A stretch of 64,000 bases of DNA from Microbacterium enclense (GCA_038182865.1 CP116226.1:248001-312000), one strand, 5' to 3'; numbered from the stretch's first letter, positions 33,570 through 42,589 are shown. Numbers and translations are program-made. Notes: generated by a model not told the origin, from the letters alone.

Positions 33570-34952
33570 TCAGACCTTCGCGAGCCCGCGGATCGGGCTG
33601 ACCTCCTGTTCGGCCTCGTGGTCCGGGCCGAGCGGGATGCCGCTGCGATCACGCAGCAGCAGAGTCGCGATGAGGCCGAGTACGGCCATGACCGCGAGGT
33701 ACACCGTCACCGACACCGTCGTGCCGGTGGCGTCCACCAGTGCCGTGGCGATGGTCGGGGCGAACGCGCCACCGCAGATCGCGCCGATCGCGTACGAGAT
33801 CGACACCCCCGAGAAGCGGATGGATGCCGGGAACAGCTCGGCGTACAGCGCGGCCTGAGGGCCGTAGGTGAGGCCGAGACCGACCGTGAGCAAGACGATG
33901 CCCAGGGTGAGGAGCCCGACGCTGCCGGTGTTCACGAGCGGGAACAGGGCCACGATCGCCACGAGCATCGCGATCCACCCGATGATGTAGGTGTTGCGAC
34001 GCCCGATCTTGTCGCCCAGCCACCCGCCCAACCAGGTGAAGACGAACCACGACACCGCTGAGAGCGTCACCGCGCCGAGCACGTCGGCGGTGGGGAGACC
34101 GAGGGGGCCGTCGGGGTTGGTCGCGTAGCGCTGGATGTACCCGCCGGTGGTCATGTAACCGACGGCGTTGTTGCCGGCGAAGACGAACGCGGCGATGATG
34201 ACGAGCAGCGCGTGCTTGCGGAACAGCTGCACGATCGGCATCCGGGTCTGCTCTTTGCGCTCGGCGATCTCGACGAACACCGGGCTCTCTTCGACCTTCT
34301 TCCGCACGTAGTAGCCGACGAGGATGAGCACGAACGACAGCAGGAACGGCACGCGCCAACCCCATGCCAGGAACGCGTCGCCCGGGGCGATGAGCGCCAT
34401 GAGCGCCAGCATGCCGCTCGCGAGAAGCAGGCCGAGGGGGACGCCGAGCTGCGGCGAGGCACCGAAAAGGCTGCGCTTGGTCTTGGGCGCGTGTTCGACC
34501 GCCATGAGCACCGCACCGCCCCACTCGCCTCCCGCCGAGATGCCCTGCAGCACACGCAGCAGGATCAGCAGGACGGGGGCCACGACACCGATCGCGTCGT
34601 AGGTGGGGAGCACGCCGATGAGCGTCGTCGAGGCACCCATGAGGATGAGCGTCAGCATCAGCACGACGCGGCGGCCGTACTTGTCTCCGAGGTGGCCGGC
34701 GAGGAACGCGCCGAGAGGCCGGAACAAGAAGCTCAGGCCGACGGTCAGGAACGCCAGGATCTGTGCGATGCCGGGGCCGGCGGGCGCGAAGAACAACTGC
34801 CCGAAGACGAGGCCCGCAGCGGAGGCGTAGAGGAAGAAGTCGTACCACTCGACAGTGGTTCCGACAACGGTGGCGAAGACCACGCGACGGCGGTCCGTGG
34901 AGGTGGAGATGGTGCCGGTGGGCGTGAAGCCCGGTGAGTGAGAGCGGGACAT
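33570..34952 (-). CDS. MHS-family (MFS) metabolite:H+ symporter
   Basis: This 460-residue transporter has twelve spans and the family signatures TTVEWYDFFLY (first span), the loop GDKYGRR and RVLQGISAGGEWGGA (about 145-160). MHS members import small carboxylates and aromatic acids by proton symport. ATG 34952 is preceded by AAGGAG. It is divergent from hpaG with a GntR-type palindrome between them, so it likely imports a hydroxyphenylacetate or similar acid for this pathway. Confidence 0.9.
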   Translation of the reverse strand: MSRSHSPGFTPTGTISTSTDRRRVVFATVVGTTVEWYDFFLYASAAGLVFGQLFFAPAGPGIAQILAFLTVGLSFLFRPLGAFLAGHLGDKYGRRVVLMLTLILMGASTTLIGVLPTYDAIGVVAPVLLILLRVLQGISAGGEWGGAVLMAVEHAPKTKRSLFGASPQLGVPLGLLLASGMLALMALIAPGDAFLAWGWRVPFLLSFVLILVGYYVRKKVEESPVFVEIAERKEQTRMPIVQLFRKHALLVIIAAFVFAGNNAVGYMTTGGYIQRYATNPDGPLGLPTADVLGAVTLSAVSWFVFTWLGGWLGDKIGRRNTYIIGWIAMLVAIVALFPLVNTGSVGLLTLGIVLLTVGLGLTYGPQAALYAELFPASIRFSGVSISYAIGAICGGAFAPTIATALVDATGTTVSVTVYLAVMAVLGLIATLLLRDRSGIPLGPDHEAEQEVSPIRGLAKV

Positions 34953-35031
34953 GGGACTCCTTCGAGACGTCATCGTCAGACCCCGGACGTCGTCGTCGGT
35001 GACGAGGCGTGGTGTTGCTGGGGCGTTCGTT

Positions 35032-35055
35032 ATCGTATACGATTTCGGATACGAC
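35032..35055. promoter_or_regulatory. GntR-type operator between the MHS transporter and hpaG
   Basis: ATCGTATACGAT (35032-35043) is a perfect 12-bp palindrome, followed by a further half-site GGATACGA (35047-35054), 27 bp before the hpaG start. It matches the palindrome at 27454 at 11 of 12 core positions. The GntR gene two positions downstream is the obvious candidate binder. Confidence 0.72.
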
Positions 35056-35069
35056 GCAAGGGAGCATCT

Positions 35070-36620
35070 ATGACCGACCGCACCGACCCCCGGTTCTCCG
35101 CCCTCGGCGGGCGACCCGGCAAGATCGTGGCCGTCCACCTGGCCTATGCCTCCCGCGCCGATCAGCGCGGCCGCCGCCCCGCCACGCCCTCATACTTCTT
35201 CAAGCCGTCGAGCTCGATCGCCCCTTCGGGCGCCGAGATCGTGCGGCCGGCCGGCACCGAGCTGCTCGCCTTCGAGGGCGAGATCGCGCTGATCATCGGC
35301 GACCCTGCGCGCTGGGTGACTCCGGATGCCGCCTGGTCGCATGTGGCATCCGTCACCGCCGCGAACGACTTCGGGCTCTACGACCTGCGCGCGAACGACA
35401 AGGGCTCCAACGTCCGCTCCAAGGGTGGAGACGGCTACACCCCGCTGGGGCCGGCGCTCATCGACGCCCGCCAGGTCGACCCCGCGGCCCTGCGCCTGCG
35501 CACGTGGGTCGATGGCGAGCTCGTCCAGGACGACTCCACCGCCGACCTGCTGTTCCCGCTCCCGCAGATCGTCGCCGACCTCTCGCAACACTTCACCCTC
35601 GAGACCGGCGACGTCATCCTCACCGGCACCCCCGCGGGCTCGTCGGTCGTCACGCCCGGACAGGTCGTCGACGTGCAGGTGGATGCCGGCTCCCTCTCCA
35701 CCGGGCGACTGCGCACCACCGTGGTCCAGGGCGAGCGCGCCTTCGACCCCGCGGTCGGATCCCTCCCCGCGGCCGACGATACCCAGCGCACCGAGGCGTG
35801 GGGGTCGGCGGAGGCCGCGGCCGCCGGCGTTGCCGCCACGAGAACAGGTGACGTCACCGCAACAGGGCGATCCACCGCGAATCAGCCTGTCCCCGCGGCA
35901 TCCCCTGTTCTCGGGGCCGACACCCCCGCGCTCACCCCCGACCTCCGCACGAAGCTCGAGAGTGTGCCGGTGGCGGCCCTGAGCGGCCAACTGCGCAAGC
36001 GCGGCCTCAACGACGTCACGATCGACGGCGTCCACGCGCTGACTCCCGGCAGCCGGTTCGTCGGGACAGCCCGCACCCTCCGTTTCGTCCCGCACCGCGA
36101 AGACCTCTTCGCCGCACACGGCGGCGGATACAACGCGCAGAAGCGCGCCTTCGACGCGGTGGAGGAGGGCGAGGTCATCGTCATCGAAGCCCGCGGCGAG
36201 ACGGGGTCGGGCACGCTCGGCGACATCCTCGCGATCCGCGCCCACGCGCGCCGGGCCGCCGCGATCGTCACCGACGGCGGCGTCCGCGACGCCGAAGCCG
36301 TGGCCGCCGTCGGCATCCCCGTCTTCACCGCCGGCCCGCACCCCGCCGTCCTCGGCCGTCGCCACGTCCCGTGGGAGACCGACGTCGCCGTCGGCTGCGG
36401 CGGCACCACCGTCGAGCCCGGCGACATCCTCGTCGGCGACGGCGACGGCGTGATCGTCATCCCGCCCGCCCTGGCAGAAGAGGTGGTCGATGCCGCCCTC
36501 GCGCAAGAGGAGGAAGACGCATGGATCGCCGGCCAGGTGGCATCCGGTCACCCCGTCGACGGCCTGTTCCCGATGAACGCGGAGTGGCGCGCGCGGTTCG
36601 AGAGCGAGAGGCGGAGCTGA
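35070..36620 (+). CDS. Fumarylacetoacetate hydrolase-RraA/HMG-aldolase fusion (HpaG-like)
   Basis: This 516-residue protein has an N-terminal FAH domain (about 20-235; FEGEIALIIG, DLRANDKGSNVRSKGGDG and VILTGTPAG) like HpaG 5-carboxymethyl-2-oxohex-3-ene-dioate decarboxylase/isomerase. A 60-residue linker follows. The C-terminal RraA-fold domain is typical of 4-hydroxy-4-methyl-2-oxoglutarate aldolases and oxaloacetate decarboxylases, with the catalytic motif TDGGVRD near 405 and GDGDGVIVIP near 460. In E. coli HpaG the second half is another FAH domain, so this pairing is unusual. The RraA half might supply the decarboxylase step. It is the first gene of the hpa cluster; its stop overlaps the gntR start. 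Confidence 0.85.
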   Translation: MTDRTDPRFSALGGRPGKIVAVHLAYASRADQRGRRPATPSYFFKPSSSIAPSGAEIVRPAGTELLAFEGEIALIIGDPARWVTPDAAWSHVASVTAANDFGLYDLRANDKGSNVRSKGGDGYTPLGPALIDARQVDPAALRLRTWVDGELVQDDSTADLLFPLPQIVADLSQHFTLETGDVILTGTPAGSSVVTPGQVVDVQVDAGSLSTGRLRTTVVQGERAFDPAVGSLPAADDTQRTEAWGSAEAAAAGVAATRTGDVTATGRSTANQPVPAASPVLGADTPALTPDLRTKLESVPVAALSGQLRKRGLNDVTIDGVHALTPGSRFVGTARTLRFVPHREDLFAAHGGGYNAQKRAFDAVEEGEVIVIEARGETGSGTLGDILAIRAHARRAAAIVTDGGVRDAEAVAAVGIPVFTAGPHPAVLGRRHVPWETDVAVGCGGTTVEPGDILVGDGDGVIVIPPALAEEVVDAALAQEEEDAWIAGQVASGHPVDGLFPMNAEWRARFESERRS

Positions 36621-37318
36621 TGGATGCCGAGACCCCCACCACCGCGCCGGGCCAGAGCAAGTCGCAGCAGGCGTACCACTGGATCAAGAACCGCATCGCG
36701 TCGCAGGAGTTCTCCCCGGGCTACCGATTGGTCCTGGGCTCGATCGCCGGCGACCTCGAGATGAGTGTCGTACCGGTGCGCGAGGCGATCCGCCAGCTCG
36801 AGGCCGAGGGACTCGTCACGTTCGAGCGCAATGTCGGCGCCCGGGTATCCATGGTCGACGACACCGCCTATCGCTTCAGCATGCAGGCACTGAGCCTGCT
36901 CGAAGGGGCCGCGACCGCCCTGTCGGCTCGCGCGCTCACCGTCGACGACGTGCGACGCGCGCGCCAGATCAACGAGCTGATGGTCGAGACCCTCGAGCAC
37001 TTCGATCCGCGTGCCTTCACGGCGCTGAACCAGGAGTTCCACGCCATCCTGTTCGCCAAGTGCGCCAACCCGCGCCTGCTCGAGCTCGTGCAGGCCGAGT
37101 GGGCCCGCCTCGGACACCTGCGCGACTCGACGTTCAGCTTCGTCCCCGGCCGCGCCGCCGAGTCGGTCCGCGAGCACGAGAACATCCTCGTGCTCATCGA
37201 GACGGGTGCCCCGCTCGGCGAGATCGAGAAGGTCTCGAGACGCCACCGCTCGGCCACCCTCGACGCCTACATGATCCACGAGCACCCCGACCAGGTGCTC
37301 GGCCTCCCCGCTTTTTGA
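36620..37318 (+). CDS. GntR-family (FadR/FCD) transcriptional regulator of the hpa cluster
   Basis: This 232-residue regulator has a winged helix-turn-helix (about 15-80; SVVPVREAIRQLEAEGLV) and an FCD ligand domain (about 90-220) with the metal-ligand histidines in FHAIL, REHENIL and RRHRSAT. Its ATG overlaps the upstream stop (TGATG), so it is translated with the FAH fusion. Probable operators are ATCGTATACGAT at 35032 and the related site at 27454. Regulation by a pathway acid is inferred. Confidence 0.88.
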   Translation: MDAETPTTAPGQSKSQQAYHWIKNRIASQEFSPGYRLVLGSIAGDLEMSVVPVREAIRQLEAEGLVTFERNVGARVSMVDDTAYRFSMQALSLLEGAATALSARALTVDDVRRARQINELMVETLEHFDPRAFTALNQEFHAILFAKCANPRLLELVQAEWARLGHLRDSTFSFVPGRAAESVREHENILVLIETGAPLGEIEKVSRRHRSATLDAYMIHEHPDQVLGLPAF

Positions 37319-37393
37319 ATCCCGGATGCCAAGACTCCGCGCCCCGGCGACACCGACGTCGCGAACCGATCCCTCTTCACCGAAGGAGCACCT

Positions 37394-38914
37394 ATGACCA
37401 CCCCGCTCACCACCGCCCGCCGCGTTCCGGCCGATCTGCCGGAGCACATCCAGCACTACATCGGCGGGCGCTTCGTCGACTCGCTCGACGGCGACACGTT
37501 CGACGTGCTCGACCCGGTGACCAACCAGACCTACCTGCAGGCAGCCGCGGGCAAGAAGGCTGACATCGACCTCGCCGTCGCCGCCGCGCGGAAGGCCTTC
37601 ACCGACGGTCCGTGGCCGCGCATGCTCCCCCGCGAGCGCTCGCGTGTCTTGCATCGCATCGCCGATCTCGTCGAATCACGCGACGAGCGCCTCGCCGAGC
37701 TGGAGTCGTTCGACTCGGGACTCCCGATCACGCAGGCACTCGGCCAGGCGCGCCGCGCGGCCGAGAACTTCCGCTTCTTCGCCGACCTGATCGTGGCCCA
37801 GACCGACGATGCGTTCAAGGTGCCCGGTCGGCAGCTCAACTACGTCAATCGCAAGCCCATCGGGGTCGCCGGCCTCATCACACCGTGGAACACCCCGTTC
37901 ATGCTCGAGTCGTGGAAGCTCGGCCCCGCTCTCGCCACCGGCAACACCGTGGTGCTCAAGCCCGCGGAGTTCACCCCGCTGTCGGCATCGCTCTGGGCCG
38001 GGATCTTCGAGGAGGCGGGCCTGCCCGAGGGCGTGTTCAACCTCGTCAACGGCCTCGGCGAAGACGCCGGAGATGCGCTGGTGAAGCATCCGGACGTCCC
38101 GCTCATCTCGTTCACCGGCGAGAGCAGCACGGGCCAGCTCATCTTCGGCAACGCGGCCCCCTTCCTGAAGGGGCTGTCGATGGAGCTCGGCGGCAAGAGC
38201 CCCGCGATCGTCTTCGCCGATGCGGACCTGGATGCCGCGATCGACGCGACGATCTTCGGTGTGTTCTCGCTCAACGGCGAGCGCTGCACCGCGGGGAGCC
38301 GCATCCTCGTCCAGCGCGACGTCTACGACGACTTCGTCGAGCGCTACGCGGCGCAGGCCGAGCGGGTGAAGGTCGGCTTCCCCGACGATCCGGCCACCGA
38401 GGTCGGTGCACTCGTGCACCCCGAGCACTACGCGAAGGTGATGTCGTACGTCGAACTCGGCAAGACCGAGGGGCGCCTGGTCGCCGGCGGTGGTCGCCCC
38501 GACGAGTTCCCGGAAGGGAACTTCGTGCGGCCCACGGTGTTCGCCGATGTCGCCCCCGACGCGCGGATCTTCCAGGAGGAGATCTTCGGCCCGGTCGTCG
38601 CGATCACGCCGTTCGACACCGACGACGAGGCACTGGCGCTGGCGAACAACACGAAGTACGGCCTCGCCGCCTACGTCTGGACGAACGATCTGAAGCGCGC
38701 CCATCTTTTCGCGCAGAACGTCGAGGCCGGGATGGTGTGGTTGAACTCGAACAACGTCCGGGACCTCCGCACCCCCTTCGGTGGGGTGAAGGCCTCCGGC
38801 CTGGGTCATGAGGGCGGGTACCGCTCGATCGACTTCTACACCGACCAGCAGGCCGTGCACATCACGCTCGGCCCCGCCCACAACCCCACGTTCGGCAAGG
38901 CGCCGACGCACTGA
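37394..38914 (+). CDS. hpaE: 5-carboxymethyl-2-hydroxymuconate-semialdehyde dehydrogenase
   Basis: This 506-residue aldehyde dehydrogenase oxidises the ring-cleavage product of homoprotocatechuate (CHMS) to 5-carboxymethyl-2-hydroxymuconate with NAD. Glu264 in MELGGKSPA and Cys298 in GERCTAG are in place, 34 residues apart as expected. The C-terminus GLGHEGGYRSIDFYT is typical of HpaE. An AAGGAG lies before ATG 37394. It is 75 bp downstream of gntR and upstream of the ring-cleavage dioxygenase, which supports the assignment. Confidence 0.92.
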   Translation: MTTPLTTARRVPADLPEHIQHYIGGRFVDSLDGDTFDVLDPVTNQTYLQAAAGKKADIDLAVAAARKAFTDGPWPRMLPRERSRVLHRIADLVESRDERLAELESFDSGLPITQALGQARRAAENFRFFADLIVAQTDDAFKVPGRQLNYVNRKPIGVAGLITPWNTPFMLESWKLGPALATGNTVVLKPAEFTPLSASLWAGIFEEAGLPEGVFNLVNGLGEDAGDALVKHPDVPLISFTGESSTGQLIFGNAAPFLKGLSMELGGKSPAIVFADADLDAAIDATIFGVFSLNGERCTAGSRILVQRDVYDDFVERYAAQAERVKVGFPDDPATEVGALVHPEHYAKVMSYVELGKTEGRLVAGGGRPDEFPEGNFVRPTVFADVAPDARIFQEEIFGPVVAITPFDTDDEALALANNTKYGLAAYVWTNDLKRAHLFAQNVEAGMVWLNSNNVRDLRTPFGGVKASGLGHEGGYRSIDFYTDQQAVHITLGPAHNPTFGKAPTH

Positions 38915-39009
38915 CTCCGCTCCGCACGGGACGTGCGGCTCCGTCGCCCTCCCCACCGAGCGAGAACACACGTTCCGCCCGAGATCACCCGTCCCGCACC
39001 GCCCACAGC

Positions 39010-39040
39010 GTGTGACCTCGACACGATCGTGTGATTTCAC
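39010..39040. promoter_or_regulatory. Clustered inverted repeats upstream of hpaD
   Basis: GTGTG (39010), ACACGATCGTGT (39021-39032, perfect palindrome) and CAC (39038) form alternating GTGT/ACAC half-sites, 43 bp before hpaD. The sequence is unrelated to the GntR-type site, so hpaD may have a second regulator or promoter. The remainder of the 168-bp gap is unremarkable. Confidence 0.5.
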
Positions 39041-39082
39041 GGCACCTCTCCCCCGACGCCCATCCGACGCAAGGACGCGACC

Positions 39083-40228
39083 ATGACGAAGCACACCGAA
39101 GAAGAGAAGACCTCCTCGGGATTCTGGGTGACGCAGGAGGCACCCATCGTCTCCGACGACCCCGTCCCCACCCCGATCGCCCCCGCGCCCGACATCCTGC
39201 GCTGCGCCTACATGGAGCTCGTAGTGACCGACCTCGCGGCATCCCGCGTCTTCTACGTCGACGTGCTCGGCCTGCACGTGACCGAGGAAGACGACGAGGC
39301 CATCTACCTGCGCTCCACCGAGGAGTTCATCCACCACAACCTCGTGCTGCGAAAGGGTCCCGTGGCCGCGGTGGCGGCCTTCTCGTACCGGGTTCGCTCC
39401 TCCGACGACCTCGACCGAGCCGTCGCCTTCTACGAGGAGCTCGGCTGCGACGTGCGCCGCGAGCCGACCGGCTTCACCAAGGGGATCGGCGACTCGGTGC
39501 GGGTGGTCGACCCGCTCGGCTTCCCGTACGAGTTCTTCTTCGACACCGAGCACCAGGAGCGCCTGTCGTGGCGCTACGACCTGCACTCCCCCGGCGAGCT
39601 CGTGCGGCTCGATCACTTCAACCAGATAACGCCCGACGTGCCCCGCGCGGTGAACTTCATGCAGGCGCTGGGCTTCCGCGTGACCGAAGACATCCAAGAC
39701 GAGGAGGGCACCGTCTACGCCGCGTGGATGCGCCGCAAGCCCACCGTGCACGACACCGCGATGACCGGCGGCGACGGCCCGCGCATGCACCACGTCTGCT
39801 TCGCCACGCACGAGAAGCACAACATCCTCGCCATCTGCGACAAGCTCGGCGCCCTCCGCCGATCGGATGCCATCGAGCGCGGCCCCGGTCGCCACGGCGT
39901 CTCGAACGCGTTCTACCTCTACCTGCGCGACCCCGACGGCCACCGCGTCGAGGTCTACACGCAGGACTACTACACCGGTGACCCCGACAACCCCGTCATC
40001 ACGTGGGACGTCCACGACAACCAGCGGCGCGACTGGTGGGGCAACCCCGTCGTCCCGTCCTGGTACACCGACGGGTCGCTCGTGCTCGACCTCGACGGCA
40101 ACCCGCAGCCGGTGCGCGCCCGCACCGATTCGAGCGAGATGGCCGTGACGATCGGCGCCGACGGCTTCAGCTACACCCGCGCCCCCGAAGAGCGCGACGG
40201 TGAGTTCAAGCTCGGCAACCAGCTCTGA
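39083..40228 (+). CDS. hpaD: 3,4-dihydroxyphenylacetate (homoprotocatechuate) 2,3-dioxygenase
   Basis: This 381-residue extradiol dioxygenase of the type I vicinal-oxygen-chelate class opens the homoprotocatechuate ring next to the hydroxyls. The metal ligands are visible as His178 (LDHFNQ), His237 (MHHVCF) and Glu290 (HRVEVY). Their spacing of 59 and 53 equals that of the Brevibacterium fuscum enzyme (155, 214, 267). The N-terminus is about 23 residues longer than in that enzyme. It is followed 8 bp later by hpaH. Confidence 0.95.
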   Translation: MTKHTEEEKTSSGFWVTQEAPIVSDDPVPTPIAPAPDILRCAYMELVVTDLAASRVFYVDVLGLHVTEEDDEAIYLRSTEEFIHHNLVLRKGPVAAVAAFSYRVRSSDDLDRAVAFYEELGCDVRREPTGFTKGIGDSVRVVDPLGFPYEFFFDTEHQERLSWRYDLHSPGELVRLDHFNQITPDVPRAVNFMQALGFRVTEDIQDEEGTVYAAWMRRKPTVHDTAMTGGDGPRMHHVCFATHEKHNILAICDKLGALRRSDAIERGPGRHGVSNAFYLYLRDPDGHRVEVYTQDYYTGDPDNPVITWDVHDNQRRDWWGNPVVPSWYTDGSLVLDLDGNPQPVRARTDSSEMAVTIGADGFSYTRAPEERDGEFKLGNQL

Positions 40229-40236
40229 GGAGACAC

Positions 40237-41022
40237 ATGCTCACCGACGCACAGCTCGACGCCATCGCGACCGAACTCGCCGAGGCCGACCGCACCCACT
40301 CGGTGATCCCGCGCATCACCGCGAGATTTCCGGATGCCACGGTCGAAGACTCGTATCGGATCCAGGGCCGCTGGCGCGACACGCAGCTCGCCGCGGGTCG
40401 CACGCTCGTGGGGCGCAAGATCGGCCTGACGTCGAAGGCGATGCAGCAGGCGACGGGGATCACCGAGCCCGACTACGGCGTGATGTTCGACGACACGGTG
40501 TACCGCTCGGGTGCAGAGATCCCGGTGGATCACTTCTCGAACGTGCGCATCGAGGTCGAGCTCGCCTTCGTGCTCAAGGCGCCGCTCGAGGGCCCCGACT
40601 GCACGCTCGACGACGCCCTCGCCGCGATCGACTACGCCGTCCCCGCGCTCGAGGTGCTCAACTCGCACATCGAGCTCGAGCGCCGCACGATCGTCGACAC
40701 GATCAGCGACAACGCCGCGTACGGCGCGATGGTGCTCGGCGACGTGCACAAGCGCCCCGACGAGATCGACCTGCGCTGGGTGCCCGGCGTGCTGAGCCGC
40801 AACGGCGAGATCGAGGAGACGGGGGTGGCAGCCGGCGTCCTCGGGCACCCCGCCACCGGGGTCGCGTGGCTGGCGAACAAGTTCCACCAGCACGGAGCGC
40901 GGCTGGAGGCGGGCGAGATCATCCTGGCAGGATCGTTCACGCGCCCGATGTGGGTGTCGCGGGGCGACGACGTCTTCTGCGACTACGGACCGATGGGAAC
41001 GATCTCGTGCCGCTTCGTCTGA
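40237..41022 (+). CDS. hpaH: 2-oxo-hept-3-ene-1,7-dioate hydratase
   Basis: This 261-residue member of the hydratase/decarboxylase FAH-like family (HpaH, MhpD) adds water to 2-oxohept-3-enedioate. GRKIGLTSKAMQ near residue 65 and the metal-site region VRIEVELAFVL near 105 are typical. It starts 8 bp after hpaD with GGAGA before the ATG. Its end overlaps hpaI by 16 bp. Context makes the assignment secure. Confidence 0.93.
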   Translation: MLTDAQLDAIATELAEADRTHSVIPRITARFPDATVEDSYRIQGRWRDTQLAAGRTLVGRKIGLTSKAMQQATGITEPDYGVMFDDTVYRSGAEIPVDHFSNVRIEVELAFVLKAPLEGPDCTLDDALAAIDYAVPALEVLNSHIELERRTIVDTISDNAAYGAMVLGDVHKRPDEIDLRWVPGVLSRNGEIEETGVAAGVLGHPATGVAWLANKFHQHGARLEAGEIILAGSFTRPMWVSRGDDVFCDYGPMGTISCRFV

Positions 41023-41807
41023 ACCCGACCTTCCGCACAACCCTCGCGGCATCCGATCGTCCCCTCGCCGGCATGTGGGTGTGCTCGGGCAGTCCGGTCG
41101 CCGCCGAGATCGCCGCCGGCGCGGGCCTCGACTGGCTGCTGCTCGACATGGAGCATTCCGCGACCTCGCTCGAGACAGTGCTCACGCTGCTGCAGGTCAC
41201 GGCGGCCTACCCCGTGACCCCGGTGGTGCGCGTGCCGTGGAACGACCCCGTCACCATCAAGCAGGTGCTCGACCTCGGCGCCCAGAACCTCATCGTGCCG
41301 ATGGTGTCGTCCGCCGCCGAGGCCCGGGCCGCCGTCGCCGCGACGCGTTATCCCCCCGAGGGAATCCGCGGTGTCGGAAGCGCGCTCGCCCGCAGCGCGC
41401 GCTGGAACCGCGTCGACGGCTACCTCACCGGTGCCGCCGATCACGTCTCGCTCACCGTGCAGATCGAGACGACAGCGGGTGTCGCCGCCGCCGCCGACAT
41501 CGCCGCCGTCGAGGGAGTGGATGCCATCTTCGTCGGCCCCTCCGACCTCTCGGCATCCATGGGTCTCCTCGGCCAGCAGTCGCACCCCGACGTCGTGGCG
41601 GCGGTCCATCGCGTGTTCGCCGCGGCTCGGGATGCCGGGACCCCGATCGGCGTGAACGCCTTCGACCCCGCGGTGGCCGAGGCGTACCTCGGAGCGGGGG
41701 CCGACTTCGTGGCGGTGGGGGCCGACGTCGCGCTGCTCGCCCGCGCCTCCGAGGCTCTCGCGCATCGCTTCACCGCGCCCGGCAGCGGCGAACGCGCAAG
41801 TTATTGA
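41007..41807 (+). CDS. hpaI: 4-hydroxy-2-oxoheptanedioate aldolase
   Basis: This 266-residue class II pyruvate aldolase cleaves 4-hydroxy-2-oxoheptanedioate to pyruvate and succinate semialdehyde. LLLDMEHS near 42, the metal-binding Glu in VQIETTAG near 150 and FVGPSDLSASMG near 175 match HpaI/HhpA. I chose GTG 41007, which overlaps hpaH by 16 bp and gives the normal family length. The product succinate semialdehyde is the usual substrate of the gabD-type dehydrogenase at 3618. Confidence 0.92.
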   Translation: MPLRLNPTFRTTLAASDRPLAGMWVCSGSPVAAEIAAGAGLDWLLLDMEHSATSLETVLTLLQVTAAYPVTPVVRVPWNDPVTIKQVLDLGAQNLIVPMVSSAAEARAAVAATRYPPEGIRGVGSALARSARWNRVDGYLTGAADHVSLTVQIETTAGVAAAADIAAVEGVDAIFVGPSDLSASMGLLGQQSHPDVVAAVHRVFAAARDAGTPIGVNAFDPAVAEAYLGAGADFVAVGADVALLARASEALAHRFTAPGSGERASY

Positions 41808-41843
41808 GACCCGACGCAAAGGGTCTGTCCCTAAGGTGACGGC

Positions 41844-42575
41844 ATGACGACGTTCTCCGCGCTGCAGCCGCTCGCCGACCGTGCCGCATTTTTCACCGCG
41901 CTGCGACAAGACGACCTGGGAGCCGCGGCCGACGCCCTCGGCCCCCACCGCTGGGACACCGACCTCACGGCCGGCACCCTGACCTTCAGTGCGGTCGACG
42001 ACCCGCGGCGAACCCTGGTGACCCGCGCGCACCTCATCGCGTCGATCGCTCCCGGACCCCGGTCGGTCCTCTGGGGGTGGGCGCACCCCCACGGCGGCGG
42101 GGATGACGGGCCGGCCGCGCAGCTGCGCGCCTACGGTCAGACCCACGGCATCGCCGAATTGAGCGCGGCGGAGGCTCCGTTCCCCGCCGACGCGGCGGGC
42201 GATGCCGACTGGATCGCCGAAGCCGCCCACGTCATCGCGGGCACCGCGGTCGAGATCACCGGCCGCGCGCCGTACTACTCGGCGCCCGTCGGAGAAGCCG
42301 GCACCCGCGCGGTCCTGCTCCTGGACGCGCCGCTGCCGCCCCTCACGGTCGCGCAGGCGGCGATCCGGATGCCGCGGATGCTGGCCACCACGACTCCCGC
42401 CGACCCGCGCGGCTCGGTGTGGGACCTCGCGCGCCTCGCCGGGTGGACCCTCCAGTGGGCCGACGGCGCGTTCTCCGCGGCGACTCTGAGCGACGCCTCC
42501 GGATCGATGACGTTCCGCTTCGACGAGCAGGCCCGCATCACGGCGATGGAGAGCTCGCTCGGCGCCCCGGCCTGA
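41844..42575 (+). CDS. DUF6882-like hypothetical protein
   Basis: This 243-residue soluble protein contains LWGWAHPHGGG (near 75), characteristic of the DUF6882 family seen in actinobacteria. No membrane span or catalytic motif is recognised. It starts 36 bp after hpaI with AAGGTGA before ATG 41844. It converges with the LuxR regulator gene, so it may be an independent gene or the last in the hpa transcript. Function is unknown. Confidence 0.72.
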   Translation: MTTFSALQPLADRAAFFTALRQDDLGAAADALGPHRWDTDLTAGTLTFSAVDDPRRTLVTRAHLIASIAPGPRSVLWGWAHPHGGGDDGPAAQLRAYGQTHGIAELSAAEAPFPADAAGDADWIAEAAHVIAGTAVEITGRAPYYSAPVGEAGTRAVLLLDAPLPPLTVAQAAIRMPRMLATTTPADPRGSVWDLARLAGWTLQWADGAFSAATLSDASGSMTFRFDEQARITAMESSLGAPA

Positions 42576-42589
42576 GACAGGCGACCAGC

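Noticed and set aside
41007..41022. Overlap of hpaH and hpaI as a possible frameshift fusion
   Set aside because: Both proteins are full length and the 16-bp overlap is compatible with coupled translation.
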